From: Hymenobacter ruricola
GTDB taxonomy: Bacteria; Bacteroidota; Bacteroidia; Cytophagales; Hymenobacteraceae
DNA: 64,000 bases
Assembly: GCF_015694525.1 (NCBI RefSeq)
Contig: NZ_JADQDM010000010.1
Location: 93,996-157,995 of the forward strand
Direction: 5' to 3'
Translations under genes and position numbers: made by a program
Notes under the pieces: model-generated
Told to the model about the DNA's origin: nothing
The model's input: only the letters and a program-made list of their open reading frames with translations
Database searches by the model: none
In this document: positions 25,636-35,534 of the stretch, one piece after another
Layout: the number at the start of each line of letters is the position of its first letter
Position numbering within the stretch: the first letter of the stretch is position 1

Positions 25636-26757
25636 TTACCGCGCCAGCCCCACCAGCGTAGCGTCCCAGTCTTTCCATACGGGCTCGTAGCCCTGCCGGC
25701 GCAGCATGGCCGCTATTTCGGCGGGGCTGCGCTCGTCCGAAATCTCGAACTGCTCCAGCGACTCCGGCGCCACCGCGTAGCCGCCCGGGTTGGTCTTCGA
25801 GCCCGCGCTGATGCTGGTGATGCCCAGCTTCACCACGTGGTCGCGGAAAACCGGGCTTTCGCGGGTCGAAATCGACAGCTCCACTTCCTCGTTCAGCAAA
25901 CGGTAGGCGCAAATGAGCTGCACCAGTTCCCGGTCGCTCATTTCCACCTTGGGCTGCAACAGCCCTTCCGCCGGCCGCAGGCGCGGGAAAGACAGGCTGT
26001 ACTTGGTCTGCCAGTACGTTTTTTCCAGGTAATCGAGGTGCAACGCGGTGTAGAAGCAGTCCGTGCGCCAGTCTTCCAGCCCAATGAGCACGCCCAGCCC
26101 CATTTTGTGGATGCCGGCCCGGCCCAGCCGGTCGGGCGTGTCGAGGCGGTAGTTGAAGTTCGACTTCTTGCCTTTGGGATGGTGCTTTTTGTAGTCGTCG
26201 CGGTGGTAAGTTTCCTGGTACACCAGCACCGTGTTCAGGCCTTCCGGAATGAGGCGCTCGTAGTCTTCCTGGTCCAGCGGCTGCACTTCCATGGACAGGT
26301 GTGCAAAGTGCGGCCGCAGCGTGCGCAGGGCCTTTTCCAGGTAATCCACGCCCACGGTTTGGTTGGCTTCGCCCGTCACCAGCAGCACGTGCTCATAGCC
26401 CCAATCGTTGAGCACAGCGGCCTCCTGCAGCATTTCCACGCTGCTCAGCGTGCGCCGCGCAATTTTGTTATCGAGGCTAAAGCCACAGTAAGTGCAGATG
26501 TTCTGGCACTCGTTGCTCAGGTACAGCGGCGCGTACAGCTGCACCGTGTTGCCAAAGCGCTTGCGCGTGAGCTGCTGGCTAAGCTGCGCCATCTGCTCCA
26601 GATAGGGCCCGGCGGCCGGCGAAATCAGCGCCTTGAAGTCTTCCAGCGTGCGGCGCGGCGCGGCCAGGGCACGCTCCACATCGGCCGCCGTTTTGGCGTA
26701 GATGCTGGCTTTTACCTCGCCCCAGGGGTGGGCCTCGAATATCGGACGGAAGCTCAT
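25636..26757 (-). CDS. thiH: 2-iminoacetate synthase, radical SAM (thiazole branch)
   Basis: This 373-residue enzyme cleaves tyrosine to dehydroglycine (2-iminoacetate), a precursor of the thiamine thiazole ring. The radical SAM cluster motif CQNICTYCGF gives ligands C84, C88 and C91. The family-typical MEVQPLDQEDYERL and CFYTALHLDYLEKTYWQTKYSLSF regions are visible, and length matches ThiH. It lies 80 bp downstream of thiG, with a compact palindrome between. Use of ThiH in place of the oxygen-dependent ThiO means this pathway contains an oxygen-sensitive step. Confidence 0.96.
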   Translation of the reverse strand: MSFRPIFEAHPWGEVKASIYAKTAADVERALAAPRRTLEDFKALISPAAGPYLEQMAQLSQQLTRKRFGNTVQLYAPLYLSNECQNICTYCGFSLDNKIARRTLSSVEMLQEAAVLNDWGYEHVLLVTGEANQTVGVDYLEKALRTLRPHFAHLSMEVQPLDQEDYERLIPEGLNTVLVYQETYHRDDYKKHHPKGKKSNFNYRLDTPDRLGRAGIHKMGLGVLIGLEDWRTDCFYTALHLDYLEKTYWQTKYSLSFPRLRPAEGLLQPKVEMSDRELVQLICAYRLLNEEVELSISTRESPVFRDHVVKLGITSISAGSKTNPGGYAVAPESLEQFEISDERSPAEIAAMLRRQGYEPVWKDWDATLVGLAR

Positions 26758-26778
26758 TCTGATAACTTTTCAAATTAA

Positions 26779-26811
26779 AACGTCATGCTTCGCTGCGCTC
26801 GGCATGACGTT
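26779..26811. repeat. Compact palindromic repeat between thiG and thiH
   Basis: A 33-bp near-palindrome (AACGTCATGC ... GCATGACGTT) whose arms are nearly continuous. It belongs with the larger GTCATG repeats but has lost the loop. Confidence 0.7.
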
Positions 26812-26837
26812 CTTTATAAGCACATTCACTCTGACCA

Positions 26838-27620
26838 TCACATATCCAGAAACGCCGTGAGCGGCGAGCTGGCCACCGCCTCAGCGTGCGCCACCGGCGC
26901 GGCCAGCCGCGCTTCATAGGCCATACGCCCCGCCTCCACCGCCATTTTGAAAGCCGTGGCCATGGCCACCGGGTTGCCGGCCACGGCAATGGCCGTGTTC
27001 ACCAGCACCGCGTCGGCGCCCATTTCCAGGGCCGCCGCCGCGTGCGAGGGCGCGCCAATGCCGGCATCCACCACCACTGGCACCTTGCTCTGGCCGATGA
27101 TGATTTCCAGGAATTCGCGCGTCAGCAGGCCTTTGTTCGAGCCGATGGGCGAGCCCAGGGGCATCACCGACGCCACGCCCACTTCCTCCAGGCGCTTGCA
27201 CAGCACCGGGTCGGCGTGGATGTAGGGCAGCACCACGAAACCCAGCTTCACCAGTTCCTCGGCGGCTTTCAGGGTTTCGATGGGGTCGGGCAGCAGGTAC
27301 TTGGGGTCGGGGTGAATTTCGAGCTTGAGCCAGTTCGTTTCCAGCGCCTCGCGGGCCAGCTGGGCGGCAAAAACCGCTTCCCTGGCCGTGCGCACGCCGG
27401 AGGTATTGGGCAGCAAGCTGAACTGCGGGTGCGACAGGTGCCGCAAAATGTCGTCCTCGGCATCGGCCACGTCCACCCTTTTCAGCGCCACCGTCACCAA
27501 CTCGGAGCCCGACGCCAAAAGCGCTTTTTCCATTAGTACCGACGAGCTAAATTTGCCCGTGCCGGTGAACAGTCGGGAGCTAAAGGTGCGGTCAGCAATA
27601 ACCAGATTTTTATTTAACAT
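26838..27620 (-). CDS. thiG: Thiazole synthase
   Basis: This 260-residue enzyme assembles the thiazole phosphate from deoxyxylulose 5-phosphate, dehydroglycine and ThiS thiocarboxylate. The start at 27620 (MLNKNLVIADRTFSSRLFTG) is clear; the open frame extends 64 codons into thiE but reads as nonsense there. The Schiff-base lysine is expected in the VTVALKRVD segment. VVDAGIGAPSHAAAALEMGA and LVNTAIAVAGNP are the phosphate-binding C-terminal loops. It follows thiE by 5 bp, the tightest junction of the operon. Confidence 0.97.
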   Translation of the reverse strand: MLNKNLVIADRTFSSRLFTGTGKFSSSVLMEKALLASGSELVTVALKRVDVADAEDDILRHLSHPQFSLLPNTSGVRTAREAVFAAQLAREALETNWLKLEIHPDPKYLLPDPIETLKAAEELVKLGFVVLPYIHADPVLCKRLEEVGVASVMPLGSPIGSNKGLLTREFLEIIIGQSKVPVVVDAGIGAPSHAAAALEMGADAVLVNTAIAVAGNPVAMATAFKMAVEAGRMAYEARLAAPVAHAEAVASSPLTAFLDM

Positions 27621-27625
27621 AATAA

Positions 27626-28249
27626 TTAAATAGGATTTACGGTTGATAACTCTTTGACAAACAGCTGGGCTTCTCCGGTTGGGTCGGCAACGTTGCCGAT
27701 AGCGCCCGACACGGCCACTCCGTGCAGCCCCGTTGCCAGCAAGCTTTCCACGTCGCCGAGCGTGATGCCGCCGATGCCGATGACCGGCACCGTAATGCCC
27801 ACCGCCCGGCACTGCCGCATGATTTCGGCGTAGCCCGCCAGGCCCAGAATCGGGCTCAGGTTTTCCTTGGTGCTGGTGAAGCGAAACGGCCCCAGGCCCA
27901 CGTAGTCGACGCCGGCCGCGGCCAAGCGCTGCACATCGGCAAACGTGTTGGCCGTGCCGCCGATGACGAAATTCGGGCCCAGCATCTCGCGGGCTTCGGC
28001 GGGCGGCATATCGTTGGCGCCCACGTGCACGCCATCGGCCCCGATTTCCTGCGCCAGGCGTGGGTTATCGTTGATGAGCAGCGTGGCGCCGTAGCGGCGA
28101 CACACCGCCTGCGTGTCCAGCGCCAACTGCTTCCAGATGGCATCAGGCTGGTTTTTCACCCGTAGCTGCACCCAGCGCACCCCGCCCTGGCAGGCCAGCT
28201 CGGCCGCTTCGGGAGTGGACGCGATGTAATGTAGCGCGTTGATATGCAT
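27626..28249 (-). CDS. thiE: Thiamine phosphate synthase
   Basis: This 207-residue TIM-barrel enzyme joins the pyrimidine pyrophosphate to thiazole phosphate. The motifs are WVQLRVKN (substrate loop), LLINDNPRLA, GADGVHVGANDMP, VGLGPFRFTSTKEN and the phosphate-binding IGIGGITLGD. Length is that of canonical ThiE. It starts at 28249 (MHINALHYI), about 100 bp after the thiD stop, with a repeat in the gap. A second, more divergent family member lies at 23804 on the opposite strand. Confidence 0.96.
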   Translation of the reverse strand: MHINALHYIASTPEAAELACQGGVRWVQLRVKNQPDAIWKQLALDTQAVCRRYGATLLINDNPRLAQEIGADGVHVGANDMPPAEAREMLGPNFVIGGTANTFADVQRLAAAGVDYVGLGPFRFTSTKENLSPILGLAGYAEIMRQCRAVGITVPVIGIGGITLGDVESLLATGLHGVAVSGAIGNVADPTGEAQLFVKELSTVNPI

Positions 28250-28270
28250 GGTGTTTAAGGATTGGAGAAA

Positions 28271-28353
28271 TGAGATAGTGAGAAGTGAGACAGACGCCTT
28301 TAATCTTGGCTTATTGTCTCATGTCTCACGTCTCACGTCTCACGTCTCACATT
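28271..28353. repeat. Inverted/tandem TCTCACG repeat between thiD and thiE
   Basis: The right side holds several copies of a CACGTCT/TCTCACG word in tandem. The left side carries complementary GAGATAGTGAGAAGTGAGAC. This makes an imperfect hairpin of a sequence family unlike the GTCATG repeats. Its right edge touches the thiD stop codon at 28353. Confidence 0.65.
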
Positions 28354-29105
28354 TAAGAATGGTACCCCAGCAGCGTGTCGTTGCTGGCCAAAAAGGCCGT
28401 GGTGTAGTCCTTGGCGGCCCGGCAGGCATCCACCAGCGTTTTGCCTTTGGCCAGGTTGGCCAGCAACGCGGCCGAGAGCACGCAGCCGCTGCCGTGCTTC
28501 TCGCCGTGCGGCAGCCGCGGCGACGTAAAGGAATGCCATTGGCCGTTGGCAAACAGCACGTCGATGGCCTGCGCGCCTTCGTCGTGCCCGCCTTTCAGCA
28601 GCACCGGGCAGAAGGAGCTCACCACCTGCGCCGCGATGTCGGCGGCGGCTTCGTCGGGCCACATGCGCAGCATTTCGGGCTTGTTGGGCGTCACGAGGGC
28701 CATTTCGGCGCACAAGGCCTGCAGCAGGTTGCGGTCGGTTTTGCGGTGGAACTCGTAGCCGGCCGAGGCTTTCAGCACCGGGTCCCACACAATTTGCAGC
28801 TTGGGGTTTTGCACCTTCAGCCAGCCCACCAGCTCCAGCAGTTGCGGCAGGCTTTCCACCAGGCCGATTTTGATGAAGTCGACTTTGAAGCGGGCAAACA
28901 GAATGCGAATCTGCTCCCGGATTTCGGCCGCCGGCACCCAGTTCACCCGCTCAAACGAGACGTCGTTTTGCAGCGTGAGCGCCGTGCACACTCCCAAGCC
29001 GTACACGCCGTTCATTTCCAGCGTTTTCACATCGGCCAGCAGGCCGGCCCCGGCGCTGGGGTCGAAACCGGCAATGCTAAGGGCGAGAGGGCGCTTAGTG
29101 GGCAT
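28353..29105 (-). CDS. thiD: Hydroxymethylpyrimidine/phosphomethylpyrimidine kinase
   Basis: This 250-residue ribokinase-fold enzyme phosphorylates the thiamine pyrimidine twice. SIAGFDPSAGAGLLADVKT is the N-terminal family signature. WDPVLKASAGYEF and TPNKPEMLRMW follow, and KHGSGCVLSAAL carries the anion hole and catalytic region. Length is slightly short of the usual 260-270. It lies between thiC and thiE in the operon, with repeat-bearing gaps of 119 bp and 103 bp on either side. Confidence 0.95.
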   Translation of the reverse strand: MPTKRPLALSIAGFDPSAGAGLLADVKTLEMNGVYGLGVCTALTLQNDVSFERVNWVPAAEIREQIRILFARFKVDFIKIGLVESLPQLLELVGWLKVQNPKLQIVWDPVLKASAGYEFHRKTDRNLLQALCAEMALVTPNKPEMLRMWPDEAAADIAAQVVSSFCPVLLKGGHDEGAQAIDVLFANGQWHSFTSPRLPHGEKHGSGCVLSAALLANLAKGKTLVDACRAAKDYTTAFLASNDTLLGYHS

Positions 29106-29118
29106 GGGTTTGAGCGGT

Positions 29119-29224
29119 GTAGAGGCGCAAAATATTGCGTCTCGTCGTTGAACGAGGACGCTGTAACGAAACCCGAACGGCGCGGCACCGGCCGTTCAGC
29201 GACGAGACGCAGAATATTGCGTCT

Positions 29225-29228
<4 letters not shown>
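29119..29228. repeat. Stem-loop repeat (GTAGAGGCGCAAAATATTGCG family) between thiC and thiD
   Basis: Arms of about 36 bp: GTAGAGGCGCAAAATATTGC on the left and its near-complement ending GCGTCTCTAC on the right, loop about 38 nt. Each arm is itself partly palindromic (GCAATATTTTGC). It is a different sequence family from the GTCATG repeats. The right edge runs over the thiC stop codon. Confidence 0.8.
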
Positions 29229-31102
<1,874 letters not shown>

Positions 31103-31154
31103 CTATTATCGAAAGTGTGGCGGTGAGATGATGCTGGTTTGGCTTTTAAATTGT

Positions 31155-31256
31155 CTGTCATCCTGAGCGCAGCGAAGGACCTTATCACGTCAGAAATTTT
31201 GGGGATGCCCAACGGCGCAGTGGTGAAAAGTTCCTTCGCTACGCTCAGGATGACAG
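31155..31256. repeat. Stem-loop repeat (CTGTCATCCTGAGCG family) between thiS and thiC
   Basis: Arms of 25 bp (CTGTCATCCTGAGCGCAGCG side, near-perfect complement) with a loop of about 52 nt. It shares the GAGCGCAGCGAAG word with the GTCATGC repeats but has TCATCC at the outer edge. Confidence 0.8.
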
Positions 31257-31275
31257 CCCCAATATCAACGATGTC

Positions 31276-31479
31276 TCACCCGCCCTGCGTGGCGCGAATA
31301 ATCGTGACCCGGTCATGCTCGTGCAGCTCATGCGCGGCCCAGGCGGCGCGGGGCACCACTTCGTCATTCACGGCCACGGCCAGGCCGCGCTGCCCGGCTA
31401 ACGCCAGGTCGGCGAGGAGCTGGGTAAGCGTCTGGGTATCGGCCGTTTCCTGGGGCGAATTGTTTACGTAGCAGACCAT
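31276..31479 (-). CDS. thiS: Sulfur carrier protein ThiS
   Basis: This 67-residue ubiquitin-like protein carries sulfur as a C-terminal thiocarboxylate for the thiazole synthase. It ends in the required Gly-Gly (IRATQGG). The start at 31479 (MVCYVNNSPQ) gives the normal family length; an in-frame ATG at 31509 would add ten residues and sits closer to the riboswitch. It is the first gene of the operon, directly behind the TPP riboswitch, so all thi genes downstream are probably under that control. Confidence 0.92.
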   Translation of the reverse strand: MVCYVNNSPQETADTQTLTQLLADLALAGQRGLAVAVNDEVVPRAAWAAHELHEHDRVTIIRATQGG

Positions 31480-31561
31480 GGCAACCGGGTGAGTTGGCAG
31501 TGAAATCAATCCATAAACAATAGGGGTGACAACCGCCGAAAAGGCAGCCTGGGCACCGGTA

Positions 31562-31642
31562 CTTTTCCCTTCGCCGGTATTAGCCGGAATCAGGTTCCAA
31601 GGGTATTATCTCAGCCGCGCCGAAGCGAAGCACCCCTAAAGT
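31562..31642 (-). promoter_or_regulatory. TPP riboswitch (THI element)
   Basis: On the minus strand the conserved THI-box blocks appear in order: GGGGTGC, GGCTGAGATAATACCC, GAACCTGAT and GGCTAATACCGGCGAAGGGA. It lies about 85 bp before thiS. Downstream, CACCCCT near 31522-31528 could pair with the 5' AGGGGTG of the aptamer, giving a possible switching structure (inference). It would turn the operon down when thiamine pyrophosphate is plentiful. Confidence 0.96.
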
Positions 31643-31649
31643 TTATGCC

Positions 31650-31657
31650 CAAATCTA
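31650..31657 (-). promoter_or_regulatory. Promoter -7 element of the thi operon (TAGATTTG)
   Basis: TAGATTTG on the minus strand fits TAnnTTTG. Transcription would begin a few bases before the 5' edge of the TPP aptamer, which is what a riboswitch-led transcript needs. No strong -33 TTG was found. Confidence 0.6.
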
Positions 31658-31826
31658 CACACTGCCGGGAAATAACCGGCGGGATGCAGTTGATTAAAAT
31701 TATTGGGCCCAGCGGAGCGTGGCCGGCAACACTGGCGGCGCAAATTTTATTATCGCAGATGACGCTGAAAGCAAAAAATCCAATATCTTCGCTATATACG
31801 CTTTGCTTTCGACTTATCTTCTGGCT

Positions 31827-32900
31827 ATGGTACAAAAAGCTCTACTTTTTTTCGTGTTGCTGGCGGCGCCCGTTGCGGCCTGGGCGCAGGTCGATTCCGT
31901 GCGGGCCAGCACGCTGCCCGGCCCGCAGCTGGCTGAGAAAGCTTACAACAGCGGCCTGGCCAGCTTCCAGGCCCAGAGCTACCCGGCGGCGCTGCGCAGC
32001 TTCGACCAAGCCATTGCCGCCAAGCCCGATTTTGCGGCGGCTTATACCAACCGCGCCGCCACCCGGCTGGAGCTAAAAGACTACCCGCAGGCCCTGGCCG
32101 ACTACGAGCAGGCCCTGAAGCTGGAGCCCGGCAACTACGCTGGCTACTTCGGCCGGGCCCGCGCCCACGAGGCCCAAAACCACCTCCAGGAGGCCGAAGC
32201 TGATTATTCGGAAGCCGTGAAGGCCAAGCCCGACTACGCGCCGGCCTGGTACAACCGCGGCGTGCTGCGCTTCGAGAAAGGCGACTACCAGGCCGCCCGC
32301 GACGACTTCGACGGCGCCCTCAAGGCCGACCCCAAGCTGGCCTACGCCTACCACGACCGCGCCAGCGCCCAGCAGAAGCTTGGCAACTACGCCGCGGCGA
32401 ACCAGGACTACACCCAGGCCCTGAGCCTGCAGCCCGACCTGCTGCCGGCCTTGCTCAACCGCGCCACCACCGAGCGCCACACCGGCCAGCTGCCCCAGGC
32501 CCTGAAAGACTACGACGCGTACCTGGCCAAAAAGAGCGACAACGCGTTGGCCTTCAACAACCGCGGCAATGCCCGCTTCGAAAGCAAGGACTACGTCGGC
32601 GCCATTGCCGATTTCACGCAGGCCATCAAGCTCGACGCCCACTACGCTTTCGCCTGGAATAACCGCGCCGCCGCCCAGCTCAAGCTGGAGAAATACGCCG
32701 AAGCTGCCGCCGACGCCAGCGAAGCCATCAAGCTGAAAGCCGATTACGCCGAAGCCTACCTCAACCGCGGCCACGCCCGCGAAATGCTCCGCCAAGCCGA
32801 CGAAGCCTGCCAGGACTGGCGCAAAGCCGCCGCGCTGGGCCTGACGGTGGGCAACAACTATGCGGCCGCCGCGGGCTGCGCCGGCGAGGCGGCGGAGTAA
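31827..32900 (+). CDS. Exported TPR-repeat protein
   Basis: This 357-residue protein starts at 31827 with a signal peptide (MVQKALLFFVLLAAPVAAWAQ). The longer frame to 31719 reads as non-coding. The rest is about nine tetratricopeptide units of 34 residues with the usual pattern, for example AYNSGLASFQAQSYPAALRS, YTNRAATRLELKDYPQALAD and FNNRGNARFESKDYVGAIAD. Such proteins act as scaffolds in the periplasm. The OmpA-like gene 125 bp downstream on the same strand, with a stem-loop repeat between, suggests an envelope-related job (inference). Confidence 0.92.
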   Translation: MVQKALLFFVLLAAPVAAWAQVDSVRASTLPGPQLAEKAYNSGLASFQAQSYPAALRSFDQAIAAKPDFAAAYTNRAATRLELKDYPQALADYEQALKLEPGNYAGYFGRARAHEAQNHLQEAEADYSEAVKAKPDYAPAWYNRGVLRFEKGDYQAARDDFDGALKADPKLAYAYHDRASAQQKLGNYAAANQDYTQALSLQPDLLPALLNRATTERHTGQLPQALKDYDAYLAKKSDNALAFNNRGNARFESKDYVGAIADFTQAIKLDAHYAFAWNNRAAAQLKLEKYAEAAADASEAIKLKADYAEAYLNRGHAREMLRQADEACQDWRKAAALGLTVGNNYAAAAGCAGEAAE

Positions 32901-32905
32901 CCGCA

Positions 32906-33005
32906 CGTCATGCAGAGCGCAGCGAAGCATCTTGCCCGCTACCAGTAATTATGACAATAGGAATGCGCTGCGCGGTAAAGATGCTTCGCTGCGCTCTGCA
33001 TGACG
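32906..33005. repeat. Stem-loop repeat (CGTCATGCAGAGCGCAGCG family)
   Basis: Perfect arms of 28 bp (CGTCATGCAGAGCGCAGCGA side) with a loop of about 44 nt, between the TPR gene and the OmpA-like gene. It is one of the most regular copies in the window. Confidence 0.85.
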
Positions 33006-33025
33006 GCCATATAAATCTTTGCACA

Positions 33026-35086
33026 ATGTCCTTTTCTATTCGCCTCCTCTGCCTGCTCCTGCTCAGCGCCGCCCTGCCCGCGGCCGCCCAAAGCATCGCC
33101 TTCACCAAAGACAACTTTGGCGACAACAAGGAAGGCCTGCGCGACGCCAACCGCGAGCTGAAAGCCGGCGACGACGAGTACCGCGCCGACCCGCCGCGGT
33201 ACGCCGCCGCGCTGCCCCACTTCCTGGCCGCCCAGCAATTCAACCCCAACAATGCGGGCCTGAACGTGAAAATCGGCGACTGCTACCTGCACTCGCCCAC
33301 CAAAACTGCGGCCCTGCCCTACCTGCAAAAGGCGGCCAAGCTCGACGCCACGGCCGATGCCCGCACCCACTACCTGCTGGCCCGCGCCCTGCACCTGAGC
33401 GGCAAGTGGCGCGAGGCCATGGCCGAATACCAGCAGGCCCAGCCCGTGGGCAGCAACACCCGCAACGGCGACGCCGAAACCCTGACGGCGAATGATTTGC
33501 AGCGCTACCTGCAGCAGTGCCGCAACGGCCAGCAGCTGGCCGCCCACCCCACCCGCGTGTTTATTGACAATGCGGGGCCGGAACTGAATTCGGCCGATTC
33601 GGACTACGGCCCGGTGGTGTCGGCCGATGAGTCGACCATCCTCATCACCTCACGCCGGGCAGGCTCGACGGGCGGCAAGAAGGACCCCGAGGGCAACGGC
33701 TATTTTGAAGACATCTACCAGGCCTCCTGGCAGGGCAAAAAATGGAGCCGCGCCACCAACCTGGGCACGCCCGTGAACACCGACGACCACAACGCCACCG
33801 TGGGCCTGGCCCCCGACGGCCAGCGCATGCTGGTGTACGTGGGCACCAACGGCGGCGATTTGCTGGAAGCCAACCTCGGCGGCAGCGCCTGGAGCAAGCC
33901 CCGGCAGCTGGGCTCGCGCATCAACACCAAAAGCCACGAAACCTCGGCCAGCTACTCGCCCGATGGGCGCTGGCTGTATTTTGTGAGCGACCGGGTGGAG
34001 GGCAGCCTGGGCGGCTCCGACATTTACAAAGTGGACATGGAAGGCCGCACCCAGCCCGTGAACCTGGGCTCGGCCATCAACACCAGCTACGGCGAGGAAG
34101 GCGTATTCATGGCGCCCGATGGCAAGACGCTGTATTTTTCCTCGGAAGGCCACAACTCGATGGGCGGCTACGACATCTTTAAGTCGGTGTTTGAGAACGG
34201 CAAGTGGGGCGAGCCCGAAAACCTGGGCTGGCCCATTAACACGCCCGACGACGACGTGTTTTTTGTGACGTCGGCTTCGGGGCGGCACGGCTACTACAGC
34301 AGCGACCGGCCGGGCGGCCTGGGCGCGAAGGACATCTACCGCATCACCTTCCTGGGCCCCGAGAAGCAGCCCGTGCTCAGCGAAGAAGACCAGTTGCTGG
34401 CCTCCCGCCTGAACCCGGTGAAGCAGACCGTGCTGGCGCCCGCCGTGGCCGTGGCCACCGCCCAGGTCACCATCCTGAAAGGCACCGTGACCGACGACGC
34501 CACCAAGCAGCCGCTCGACGCCGCCATTGACCTCGTCGACAACGCCAGCGGCCAGACCATTGCCACGTTCCGCAGCAACGCCACCTCGGGCCGCTACCTA
34601 GTGAGCCTGCCCTCGGGCACCAACTACGGCATTGTGGTGCGGCAGGACGGCTATTTGTTTCATTCCGAAAACTTCGACCTGCCCGCCGGCGCGGCCTACG
34701 CCGAAGTCGTCAAGGACATTCCGCTGAAGAAGCTGGAAGTGGGCACCACCATCGTGCTACGCAACATTTTCTTCGACACCGGCAAGGCCACCCTGCGCCC
34801 CGAAAGCACCGCCGAGCTGGAGCGCCTGCAAAAGCTTCTCACCGAAACCCCGGCCCTGAAGCTGGAAATGGCCGGCCACACCGACGACGTGGGCGAAGCC
34901 GCCATGAACCAGGACCTCAGCCAGCGCCGCGCCCAGGCCGTGGTGACCTACCTCACGCAGCACGGCATTGCGGCGGCCCGCCTCACGGCCATGGGCTACG
35001 GCGAAACCCGCCCCGAAGTGCCCAACACCAGCAAAGGCAACCGCCAGCTCAACCGCCGCACCGAGTTTAAGGTGACGGCGAAGTAA
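33026..35086 (+). CDS. OmpA-family protein with TPR, PD40 and carboxypeptidase-regulatory-like domains
   Basis: This 686-residue protein starts at 33026 with a signal peptide (MSFSIRLLCLLLLSAALPAAAQ). A short TPR-like part (about 35-160) is followed by WD40-like PD40 beta-propeller strands (YSPDGRWLYFVSDR, MAPDGKTLYFSSEG). A carboxypeptidase-regulatory-like domain (about 480-560) and a C-terminal OmpA peptidoglycan-binding domain follow, with IFFDTGKATLRPES and GHTDDVGEAAMNQDLSQRRA. This domain order is common in Bacteroidota proteins linked to gliding and type IX secretion (PorE-like), so an envelope-anchoring role is likely. Strict orthology to PorE is not shown. Confidence 0.93.
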   Translation: MSFSIRLLCLLLLSAALPAAAQSIAFTKDNFGDNKEGLRDANRELKAGDDEYRADPPRYAAALPHFLAAQQFNPNNAGLNVKIGDCYLHSPTKTAALPYLQKAAKLDATADARTHYLLARALHLSGKWREAMAEYQQAQPVGSNTRNGDAETLTANDLQRYLQQCRNGQQLAAHPTRVFIDNAGPELNSADSDYGPVVSADESTILITSRRAGSTGGKKDPEGNGYFEDIYQASWQGKKWSRATNLGTPVNTDDHNATVGLAPDGQRMLVYVGTNGGDLLEANLGGSAWSKPRQLGSRINTKSHETSASYSPDGRWLYFVSDRVEGSLGGSDIYKVDMEGRTQPVNLGSAINTSYGEEGVFMAPDGKTLYFSSEGHNSMGGYDIFKSVFENGKWGEPENLGWPINTPDDDVFFVTSASGRHGYYSSDRPGGLGAKDIYRITFLGPEKQPVLSEEDQLLASRLNPVKQTVLAPAVAVATAQVTILKGTVTDDATKQPLDAAIDLVDNASGQTIATFRSNATSGRYLVSLPSGTNYGIVVRQDGYLFHSENFDLPAGAAYAEVVKDIPLKKLEVGTTIVLRNIFFDTGKATLRPESTAELERLQKLLTETPALKLEMAGHTDDVGEAAMNQDLSQRRAQAVVTYLTQHGIAAARLTAMGYGETRPEVPNTSKGNRQLNRRTEFKVTAK

Positions 35087-35161
35087 CGGCCCAGGCCACC
35101 ACCCAGGCGCAACCGCGGGGAGCCGAAAACGCCTCCCTACCCTGCCATATTGACAGCAAAA

Positions 35162-35367
35162 ACTGCCATAATCCCTCCTCGGAGGTCCGATTATGGCAGT
35201 AAAAGGTTCGGTTTTGGTACTCCGCAGGTCGAAACCGGACCTCTGAGCCCCGAAACCGGACCTTTGAGGCCCGGTTTTGGGGCTCAGAGGTGTGAAACCG
35301 CTTCTTTTAGGGTCGATTTCGACCTTTTGAAGGTTGGTTTCACACCTCAACGGTCCGAAATCGGACC
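35162..35367. repeat. Array of four consecutive stem-loops in a 448-bp intergenic region
   Basis: The gap 35087-35534 has no credible gene. It carries four successive hairpins. The first is ACTGCCATAATC (35162-35173) with 35189-35200. The second is a 20-bp arm at 35240-35259 with 35271-35290 (one mismatch). The third is AGGTGTGAAACC (35288-35299) with 35336-35347, enclosing the small hairpin GGTCGATTTCGACC. The fourth is GGTCCGAAATCGGACC (35352-35367). A CGAAACCGGACCT word is repeated directly at 22-bp spacing. Confidence 0.75.
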
Positions 35368-35534
35368 CTCCGGCCGCCGCAACGGGGCCGGTGCCCGCCC
35401 CCAACAACCGAGCGAAACCGAGGCTTCGCCGAGGCGCCGCTCCGGCTAATCGGAAGCGTGGGCCGGCGCTCGCCCGTCCGCTCTACCTTGCAGCGTCAAT
35501 CAAACTGCCTGCTGCGACAGGCTTCATTTCCGGC

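Noticed and set aside
34757..35407. Minus-strand ORF through the hairpin array and the OmpA-like gene end
   Set aside because: Covers inverted repeats and an antisense part of a real gene; no conserved features.
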